This document shows, in pieces, positions 54,288 through 64,000 of a DNA stretch of 64,000 bases (its first letter is position 1; each line of letters begins with the position of its first letter). The notes under the pieces are model-generated. The model worked only from the letters and a program-made list of their open reading frames with translations. It had not been told where the DNA came from and did not search any database. Origin of the DNA: Asterias amurensis (taxonomy: Eukaryota; Echinodermata; Asteroidea; Forcipulatida; Asteriidae); assembly GCF_032118995.1 (NCBI RefSeq), contig NC_092660.1, forward strand, positions 3,983,501-4,047,500, written 5' to 3'. The translations under genes were made by a program, and so were the position numbers.

Positions 54288-57200
54288 CTACAATCTACGT
54301 GTGTTAGTAAATATCCTGTTAAACCAAGCTAGAGACTCCAGAAGATGGTAGTTGATCTGGTAGAGGTATGCCAAATACTTGTAAACTACTGCCGTCTTCT
54401 GTCTGCGCTTGGAGTCGCTGATGGTCTGAACAATAATCCTAGTGTCGGAAGAAATTAAAGGAAACATTTCAATTGCCTTGCAAATGTCAATCCAACTCCC
54501 CCCCCCCCCACACACACACAATTGTTTGTTGACCAGGATCCAATTTCAAAGTACAATAAATAACTTGAGCACAAAAATGTGTTGGGTCGGTTAGCAGAAA
54601 TAGATCACAAGTCAAAATACAAATTCACATGTAAAACATGGTGTTAAGCAGAAATTAAAGGTAGTGGACACTATTGGTAACTACTCAAAATAATTATTAA
54701 TAGCATAAACCCTTTCTTGGTACAAGTAATGGGAAGCTGTTGATAGTTTCAAACATTGTGAGAAATGGCTCCCTCTCAGTTAATTTGATTTCTAGACCTC
54801 AATTATATTTTGAGGTCTCGAAGTCAAGCATCTGAAAGCACACACCTTCGTGTGACAAGAAGGGTGTTGTTTCTCATTGTTATCTGGCAACTTCAACGAC
54901 CGCTGACGACCAAATGAGCTCAAATTTTCACAGGATTTTTTAATGAAATGTTGAGATACACCAAGTGAAAAGACTGGTCTTTGACAATTACCGATAGTGT
55001 CCAGTGTCTTTAAGCAATTCTCCCCCCCCCCCAATCTCTTTTGGTAAGTCCTTTGTCTCAATGGGTAGACTCACTCGTGTGAAGGAAAAACTTGCAAAAT
55101 AAGTAATACCTGTAGAAATACATTTGCGAGGTTGCTTAATCTCTTGTTAGTTGCCTGGGAAAACCTTTGCATGCACTGGACAACAGAGGGCGCTGTGATC
55201 TCTGAAATAAAAATTACAAAAATCATATACAATCTTTAGCATCAACAAATTATGGGGACATTTCAAGTGAATGAAACTGTAAACGCATAATGATTATATT
55301 ATGAATAAAAAAATGAGCACTCATCTACGGAGCTCCAAAAATGCCATACCATTTATCAAAATAAGAGCATTGAGACATGCACTTCACAGCTTATGGTTTC
55401 TCAGCTCTGCCAATAACAGTTGCAAGACACCGTACAAATCTTTGTTTTTTTTACCTGGATTTAGGGACTTGAAGCTTGTGCTAATTTGCCTCTTTTGACA
55501 GGAAAACTCTTAAAATTGGTGATGAGGGACCGGTTGTATATAGTCAATGATTGGTTGGACCAGTTGGCAGAAATAGGTTTACAGATAATAATATTAACAA
55601 TAATACAAAACATTTTTAGGGCGCTATACAAAAAACAGAGCGCCTAACATTAACAAAGGGAGGGCAACAAAAACAAAAACAAAAGTCACCTGCTTTAGAT
55701 TGTGGTGTCATCAGAAACATAAGAGTGGTGATTGCGGAGACCAGTATTTCCTCTTCAGTTCTGAAAGCAACAAGAGAGCACAATGTGTGAACACACGGGG
55801 AAACTTAATCTTATTATTATTATTTATTGGTCAATTTCACATGTGTTAGTGCCTGGGATGACCTTTGCATGCACTGAACAACACAGGGCGATATGATCTC
55901 TGAAATAAAAGTTACACAATTCACAATCTTCAGCACGCTAGGTTGCTGCAAACTTACCAGGGGTCGATTTCACAAAGAGTTAGGACTACATGTAGTCCTA
56001 ACTTAGGACTAGTCCTAAGAGATATACACATTGCATGGATAGTCCCAAGTTAGGACGAGTAACTGGTCCTAACTCGAGATAAGAGTAGTCCAAACTCTTT
56101 GTGAAATCCACACCAGGTACGTTGCCATTCATAACAGTTTTGAACATGTGCACATAACCGAGAGCAATGGATTAACCTGCCAAGTCTGCTGCCACCTAGA
56201 GTCCCAAAAGTCCCCTATTATGAATGCAGATTTTTCCGAAGTGGGAAATGATATTAAAGGCAGTGGACACTTTTGGTCATTGTCAAAGACCAGTCTTCTC
56301 ACTTGGTGTATCTCAACATATGCATTAAATAAAAAACCTGTGAAAATTTGAGCTTGATTGGTCATCAAAGTTGCAAGATAATAATAAAAGAAGCAAAACA
56401 CCCTTGTCACATGAAGTTGTGTGCGTTTAGATGGTTGATTTCGAGACCTCAAGTTCTAAACCCGAGGTCTCATAATCAAAGTCATGGAAAATTACTTCTT
56501 TCTCAAAAACTACTTCACTTCAGAGGGAGTTGTTTCTCACAATGTTTATACCACCAACCTCTCCCCATTACTCGTCACCAAGAAAGGTTATATGCTAATA
56601 ATTATTTTGAGTTATTACCAATAGTTTCCACTGCCTTTAATTCTGAATGGAGTCCTACCTGGATAATACATCAATGATGAGTTTGACACCACCAGAACTG
56701 ATGATGTAGTCCTTAATGCCTCGTTCTGAAAATACAAAAAACATTCTTATTAGTAGTGAGATTCATAACTTAGAGGGTCTATGTAACTTTTGTAGGACAA
56801 AAAACAAATGTCCACAGATTTACACTAAACTCACACAGTTTGAAGATATTGATAGTAGAAAGCTTCCCTGAAAATATTACATGCCGAGGTGCTGTAGTTT
56901 TGGGGGAATGAGTACAACAATGTCATGAAAATAATTTTCGTCTCATGAGACGAAAACTATTTTAATCATTTACAACTGATTTTCATGACATTGTTTTACT
57001 CATTTCTCAAAAACTACAGCACCTCAGTTAATAATATTCGAAAGGAAGCTTTCCACTATCATTATCTTCAAACCCTGTCAGTTTAATGTGAATCTATGGA
57101 CATTTTGAAAAAGTACCCGAATCCTTTAAGGATCCCCGAGTAAACCGTGACAGGCAAACTTTCCTTTTCCCCTTTCTATTTGCATTAATTTTTTTTTTAG

Positions 57201-58773
57201 CAAAACATTTCCTGTCTAATCTTTGTTTCTGTTATTTATCATTTGTTTTTGCTTTCCCTGTCAGTCACTGTTTGTTGGGTTTTAATTGTAATATTAAAAA
57301 CAAGGCTGGTCGTACCGAGGGCAACATTGCAAAGTCCGCCGAGGCCAAACTCAACCTGCTTCTCATCAGGCTCAGTCAAAGTATCTATAAAATGAAAAAA
57401 TGTCAATTAAAATAACACAACTTATTAATGATAACTGAAAATAAGATATTCAGGAAAAATTTACATAAAATGAAATGAATGAAATGAAGGGAAATTCCTT
57501 TTCAGAGATTTTTTTATTATATCTTAGGTCGGGGTCCCGAATTCAAATGGGCATATTCAACTCATTCGCAAACAAGTGTTATGAAGATGTGTTTAACTGC
57601 TTGGTCATGTAGGACCATCATGATCGAGTGTTCCAATTATTGTAGCAATATTTAGCAAAATTTTAGCAATATTTACAGCAGCAATCTTTTTCATAACTTA
57701 CCTAAAAATAAATCTACAACATTTAGTTTTCGGAGATGTTCATAATTAATTGGATCGTAGGCAAAGTTTGCTAGATTTGCCAGAACTTGATTCTTTCCAC
57801 CTGTACAAAAAAGGAAAAATGAGAGAGAAATTGTAAGTCGTTGGCCTATTCACCCACCCCACTTCACATGTAACGCACTAATATTAACGCGGGCCTATCC
57901 TGTCCCCCATTTTGAAAGAATTAACCCCCAGTGTTTTATGCAATAGCCGGTGCGTACGTTTAGCTTCCCTGGGTCGATCCTGGTCTGCCCTGGTACGTTC
58001 GAATAGCTTTGACGTCATTCCAGGGGCTCACACCGGTCAGCCCCAAGTGCCCTGCTTGTGGAGTGGGTCACTTGGGGGTGACCTGAGGTGCATGCCGTCA
58101 CCAAGAGAGGGAGAGTGTGATCGTTTGATTAGCTCTTGTCAGGGGCTCACCCGAGTGAGCACCGCGGGGTAGACCACGGGAAGCTAAACGAACGCACCCA
58201 GCATGGGTCAAATCAAAAGCAAGACCGGAAAATTGTCCAAATCCTGCCACCACTTGTTCACTAATTTTTACAAAAAGGAATAGGGCCAAGGGGGGCCTAT
58301 CTCATTTGACTCTCGAGTAATTTAGATACATTGTACTACTTTATTTAATAACAAATGAAAAGGTGGTGGCAGGTTACATACTTTTCCAAAGCAAAAGGCC
58401 AATCAATATTTAAGCATGGAGGAAGAAGTTAACAAATTGTTAAAATATTCTTCATGATAGAATATTAACAATAACATTAACAACAGGATTTTAAGTACTA
58501 TTTGTATTATTAATTATTAACATGTTTAAAAGTTCAAATATTGTAAATCAAATCTCTTTAAAAACCTCCTCACACAAATGAAAACATTTTATTTTGAACC
58601 TTTGCAAATTTAATTTGACCATAAGAATATTATAAAAAGAATACGACAAGAAATTAATACGAGCCATTGTCATTTGAAGTCTGGAATTCGGTCACAAGCT
58701 GTTGCAAGAATTCCAATCTCCCCACCCCGTCAACGGGTGTTTTTGTCTCCAAATGTCTCTTCGATGAAAACAT
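54288..58773 (-). CDS. ARMC7: Armadillo repeat-containing protein 7, complete, 7 exons
   Basis: Small armadillo-repeat protein; the vertebrate protein has been found with spliceosome components. Exons in order: 58665-58773, 57702-57800, 57316-57384, 56659-56725, 55690-55760, 55110-55201, 54288-54425. 645 nt, 214 residues (human 198). It begins [27 protein letters not shown] and [20 protein letters not shown] match the human N-terminus almost word for word. [44 protein letters not shown] and [11 protein letters not shown] follow as successive helices. The last exon, about 45 residues, is poorly conserved. Intron 1 has a GC donor instead of GT. Confidence 0.92.
54655..55012 (-). mobile_element. 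TTAA-type MITE, family A
   Basis: TTAAAGGTAGTGGACACTAT to AGTGTCCAGTGTCTTTAA, TTAA at both sides. In ARMC7 intron 6. Confidence 0.85.
55605..55670 (-). mobile_element. Worn retroelement tail fragment
   Basis: GGGCGCTATACAAAAAAC and AGAGCGCCTAACATTAAC resemble the 3' tails of S1-type SINEs or LINEs. Too short to assign. Confidence 0.35.
55960..56113. mobile_element. Family B MITE
   Basis: GGGGTCGATTTCACAAAGAG to CTCTTTGTGAAATCCACACC with TTAGGACTAGTCCTAA arms. In ARMC7 intron 4. Confidence 0.86.
56254..56640 (+). mobile_element. TTAA-type MITE, family A
   Basis: TTAAAGGCAGTGGACACTTT to AGTTTCCACTGCCTTTAA. It ends 18 bp past the donor of the ARMC7 exon at 56659-56725, on the intron side. Confidence 0.87.
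56771..57129. mobile_element. TTAA-type MITE related to family J, palindromic
   Basis: GAGGGTCTATGTAACTTTTG at the left as in family J. The centre ATTTTCGTCTCATGAGACGA is a palindrome and long arms (AAACTACAGCACCTC) mirror each other. The right end CCTTTAAGG holds TTAA. Confidence 0.7.
57945..58205. mobile_element. Palindromic MITE, GGGTGCGTTCGTTTAGC type
   Basis: GGTGCGTACGTTTAGCTTCC at the left, and the inverse of GGGAAGCTAAACGAACGCAC at the right. The inner CAGGGGCTCAC occurs twice. About 250 bp. hAT-like by my memory of similar ends; no target duplication was resolved. Confidence 0.7.
58663..58664 (-). other. Non-canonical GC donor, ARMC7 intron 1
   Basis: The exon ends AATG and the intron begins GCTCGT. 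The acceptor at 57801-57802 is AG. No GT in reach keeps the reading frame and the human-like length. Confidence 0.7.
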
Positions 58774-59246
58774 CTCCACACAAAAGGGCAAATCACTTAT
58801 TGTCCGAAGGCCCCAGAAACATTCTTGCCCCGTTGGGGTTGACCTGAAATTACGTAAGCACACAATAAAGAAACTGCTTTCCGATTGTAAACAAGTCTCC
58901 AAAACAACAGCTCTACTACTTAAATAGGACATGTGCGCGCGCCTCGTGTGCAATGTAAGAGAAAAGAGTTGTAAACAGAACGTGTGGGGGCGTTTTCCTA
59001 GGACAACCTCGAACGATTTTGATACATTATATTATAAATATTCAACACATTTTGAACTGTTGCTACATTTAATAAACTTCAACTCGTAACATATTTTATA
59101 AACAATCATTGAGGGGCTTAGTTGATTTAAAAACTTATACATTGTAGCGAAATTGAAGACGAGACAAATCAACTCACCTTGACCTATTTAAGGTCAGATT
59201 ATTATTTCCCAGGCAAAACGAAGTCAACATCGCAAATAACTTTACA
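58774..59246. promoter_or_regulatory. Divergent promoter region, ARMC7 / PRKAA
   Basis: 473 bp between outward-facing start codons. A short CpG-bearing patch (GCGCGCGCCTCGTGTG) lies near 58930. No start sites could be fixed. Confidence 0.55.
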
Positions 59247-61032
<1,786 letters not shown>

Positions 61033-61122
61033 TAAGTTCAATTCTCAAAACTAAACTCTCAGGGATGTATTCCTATTTATTTACACAACCTAGGCTTGAT
61101 GCTTCATGGAGGCATTTGCACA

Positions 61123-61360
61123 GGGTCCAATTTCATAGGGCTGCTAAGCACAAACATTTGCTTAGCATGAAATGTTTGCCTTGATAAAAACAGGATTTCC
61201 CAACCAAATTTCTACGTGATTTTCAAGATGACCATACAACAGCTGAATAATTAGGAAATGCAACAAAATGGAAATTCGGTTGGTAATCCTGTTTTTACCA
61301 AGGAAGAAATTTCAAGCTTAGCAAATTTTCGTGCTTAGCAGCTCTATGAAATTGGGCCCA
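61123..61360. mobile_element. Family C MITE
   Basis: GGGTCCAATTTCATAGGGCT mirrors AGCTCTATGAAATTGGGCCC, with AACATTTGCTTAGCATGAAA. Pieces of family D flank both sides, suggesting insertion into it. Confidence 0.8.
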
Positions 61361-61369
61361 GGCCTTGAA

Positions 61370-61785
61370 CTTCTTTCTTGAAGGGCCACAGCATTTTTCC
61401 TCTGGTAAAGGTCACTTCGCAATGGGCACCATGGCAATTGCTGTGTGTGCCGGAGGTTAATTGAAGGCCTGACTCGAGCCTGATGTTTCATTCAGGCTAC
61501 AGAGGCAATTGCTTGGAAAAGGGCACAACAGCAAAGGCACAGGGCACCATGGCAAGTGCTGTGGGTGCCGTAGGTAAATTAAATTAAAGGCCTGACTCAG
61601 GCCTGATGCTTACACCAAGGCAACAGAGGCAATTGCTTGAGTGCCCCTGGTTATTGCCTTGACTGTGCCAATTGAAACATTCTAATTCAAAGTCTACAAC
61701 TCCCTTACAGAGGTGCCCTTTTCAAAAGAGAAAACGCCTCGGTGCCCTTTCCCTTTTAAGAACGAGATAACATCAGGCCTGCTAT
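61370..61785 (+). mobile_element. Cluster of diverged family D repeats
   Basis: Repeated GGCACCATGGCAA, GAGGCAATTGCTTG, GGCCTGACTCAGGCCTGATG and GAGAAAACGCCTCGGTGCCC. At least three overlapping partial units, more diverged than elsewhere. Confidence 0.6.
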
Positions 61786-62038
61786 CTAGAGGGCTATCAA
61801 GATTTTGAGCTTTGCCTTGGTGTTGGAACTTAGAATTGTAAGAACTGAATAGGGCTATGGTTCATGGTTTACAGTATGAAAAAATGAACCCATTTGGTAA
61901 ATTGAACCGTAAATGATGAATCAACATGCAGCCTGCCTTTAAAATTGCCACACCTGACTTTATGCTAACATAAGAGGCATGACAGCCTTCCTTCATGTAT
62001 AAGAGTCTGACATGTAAATTCTTTTCTTTTTTGCCCTC

Positions 62039-62075
62039 GGGGGGGGGGGGGGGGGGGGGGGGGCGGCGGGCGGGG
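62039..62075 (+). repeat. Poly(G) run
   Basis: More than twenty G in a row followed by GGCGGCGGGCGGGGG. Length in such runs is often misassembled. Confidence 0.9.
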
Positions 62076-62502
62076 GAAATCAATAAGATTGTTATTAAAC
62101 AGGCCTGGAATTTCATAGGGCAAAGCTAGTTTCATTTAGTAAAGAGCAATTCAACTGGGAACATTTGTACATGCGGTTGGAAACTTTTGAAGGGGCACTT
62201 GTACAGCGAATGCCGTGGCCTATTCCCTGATTGAACAGCCTATCAGAGCCCAAAATGAATTTTGTTGGTCAGCCCTTCTTGTACACAATCAATGCATCTA
62301 GGATCTACTGTGTAGATGTGTCCACCTCATGATTGTGTTTTCTGTCATTCAAATTCTCAGTAGATGGTATTGAATGGTCAGACAGTAGGAGGGTTTTAAC
62401 TGTAGTGTACCCAATGTAGATGCGATAACAACATGATATTAAACTGCAGGCTTGGATAGTGTATCATTCAAAACCATGTGGATGAACTGGCTCTGGTGCT
62501 TC

Positions 62503-62632
62503 ATTCTTGAAAGGGCAAGGGCACCAAGACGCTTTCTCTTTGGTAATGGGCACTTCTATGAGGAGATTGTAAATTTCTGTGTGAGCAATTCAAGGCACAA
62601 TTGCCTCAATTGCCTCTTGGAAGTATCAGACC
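62503..62632 (-). mobile_element. Family D repeat embedded in the tandem repeat
   Basis: GAAAGGGCAAGGGCACCAAG, GGGCACTTCTATGAGGAGAT and GCCTCTTGGAAGTATCAGAC. Shorter than the full repeat. Confidence 0.6.
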
Positions 62633-62799
62633 TGTGACTGATATCAAATCGTCAGTTAGTAGGAGGGTTATAGTGAACAGTGTAGATGCATTCATCACGT
62701 ATGGTATCATGTTGCAGGCTGGCATCAGTTTAGTTGTCATTTAAAATCACTGTTGAAGGTATGATCAAACAGTAGGAGGGTTAACTGTCAACATGTATT

Positions 62800-62948
62800 T
62801 TTTTTTTTTTTTTTTGCAAGTCGCCTGACACACAAGGCCTGAAGGCCACTTCAAGGTGTGGGCTACAATTAATTTTTTCCAGAGGCCATTGCCACCTACT
62901 CCTAGGGCTGAAACAGGGTTACCCCTTTTACAGTCCATACGGATGGAG
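62800..62948 (+). mobile_element. Family E repeat embedded in the tandem repeat
   Basis: A T run, then GCAAGTCGCCTGACACACAA, GGCCTGAAGGCCACTTCAAG and GCCACCTACTCCTAGGGC, ending CAGTCCATACGG. Confidence 0.75.
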
Positions 62949-63539
62949 GCTTGGGTATCATTATGACAGTTCAGTTTGAGGATTACCTGTGTACTGTGGA
63001 AGATACATTCACAATTTTGTATGGTACATGTAGTTTGAATTATCATTCAACAGTTTGAATGGTCAAACAGTATGAGGGTTAACTATGTACTGTGAAGATG
63101 CATTCACCATATGGGATCATGTTGCAGGCTGGCTTAGTTTACTTGACATTTAAAACATGAACGCTTGAACGTTTGGAATTGTCAAACAGTGGGAGGGTTA
63201 ACTGTGTACTATGCATTTATTATATGGTATCATGTTGCAGGCTGGCTTAGTTTACTTGTCATTTAAAACATGAATGCTTGTACATTTCGAATGTTCAAAC
63301 TGTAGGAGGGTTGGTTGTGTACTGTGAAGATGCATTCACCATCAATTACAATTCAGTCAACATCTGTTTCCATATTGGTGAACTAAGAAGAATAATGAAT
63401 ACATTATCATTAAGTGTGTACAATTATTTAAGTCAAAGAAAGTCAAGGACTGGTCAAGAAAAATAGTTAATGAAAATGAAATAAAGGTAATATAAAGCGT
63501 ATGTCTCAAATTAAGCTACAATTAACAGTGCAATTGGTG

Positions 63540-63672
63540 TCAAGTAGCCATTGTTTGGCCAGATTGTCTAGCTCTTTTAGAGATTTCTCGCCAGGGCATC
63601 TGTGATAAATGCAGTCACTGAATGATGTTTGGAGGGCAGCTCCACACTCACAGGCTGGACTTGCAATCATTC
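63540..63672 (-). mobile_element. LINE C-terminal fragment (possible)
   Basis: The minus strand reads SPACECGAALQTSFSDCIYH then EKSLKELDNLAKQWLLDT. The CxCG plus late C/H pattern is that of the Cys/His end of Jockey/I-like LINEs. Short, no other domain. Confidence 0.45.
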
Positions 63673-63926
63673 AAGCCCATCCTGAACTATAAAGTAATGG
63701 ATAGGCTATGGAGCAGATCAATGTATGAGGGCATTTACAGAAGCCAAAAAGGCTTGTTTTAAAATGCCCACTGACACATACAAAACGAAAGAAATTACAG
63801 CAAAAAGGATTTAAGCAACAAACAAACAAAAAGTATGACAAAAAACTAAACTGAAGGTGGTACAACAATTTCTTAACCTTATGTTGCACCTCACTTTAAA
63901 GGACTTGGAGTATTGCTTACAAGTGT

Positions 63927-64000
63927 GTTTTTGTTTTTCAAGACAAACTTAAAATCTCACCTGTTCAAACAAGCATACTCACACAATCCTCAGTCCTAAT
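63927..64000 (+). mobile_element. LINE 3' coding fragment at window edge
   Basis: Reads FFKTNLKSHLFKQAYSH, the F(K)xxLKxxLF block that ends many LINE tails. It continues beyond the window. Confidence 0.5.

Larger units (their letters stand above)
62290..63375 (+). repeat. Decayed tandem repeat of about 110-130 bp
   Basis: Units share CATGTTGCAGGCTGG (62708, 63119, 63230; worn at 62430), GGAGGGTTAACTGTGTACTG and TTACTTGTCATTTAAAACAT. Family D (62503) and E (62800) copies are embedded in it. Confidence 0.75.

Noticed and set aside
62039-62075. Poly(G) run as a functional quadruplex
   Set aside because: A pure homopolymer of this length is more likely a replication-slippage product, and its length is unreliable. 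Not enough context to call it functional.

Overview
This is an animal nuclear genome window. It has short exons, long introns with GT-AG borders, and dense short transposons. The seven genes encode proteins close to vertebrate ones, and the style of the repeats suggests an echinoderm, probably a sea star. That placement is inference from protein similarity and remembered repeat style, not from a search. No prokaryotic operon, virus copy or CRISPR array was seen.

Seven protein genes alternate in direction. FBXW9 (+, 3' half only, 1-5271) faces PGAP6/TMEM8 (-, 14260-25448). PGAP6 is head-to-head with SPTLC1 (+, 26082-39754), which faces FBXO4 (-, 44214-49240). FBXO4 is head-to-head with RPL37 (+, 49674-53275), which faces ARMC7 (-, 54288-58773). 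ARMC7 is head-to-head with the AMPK alpha subunit gene PRKAA (+, from 59247, running off the right edge). This gives three consecutive divergent pairs with gaps of 633, 433 and 473 bp between start codons, each probably a shared two-way promoter. Exons of every gene were joined by hand. All reading phases agree, and the five complete proteins are 804, 486, 461, 99 and 214 residues long.

The most notable non-coding content is three near-identical box C/D snoRNA copies, one in each of the three RPL37 introns. One guide stretch looks complementary to a conserved 18S rRNA segment.

The rest is mostly repeats. A 370-bp palindrome-ended family with TTAA target duplications is present in 13 copies plus a fragment. 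Other short inverted-repeat families, letter-coded A to K below, account for much of the remainder. There are several tRNA-derived SINE families and several 5'-truncated LINE 3' ends. There is also a 630-bp inverted-repeat element with a perfect 9-bp target duplication, and many minisatellites. An 11-copy, 92-bp array in FBXW9 intron 1 is built from a tRNA-SINE segment. Nested insertions give relative ages and one filled/empty target-site pair.

The genes do not form a pathway. They cover F-box ubiquitin-ligase adaptors (FBXW9, FBXO4), GPI-anchor lipid cleavage (PGAP6), sphingolipid synthesis (SPTLC1), the ribosome (RPL37), an armadillo-repeat protein (ARMC7) and energy sensing (PRKAA).
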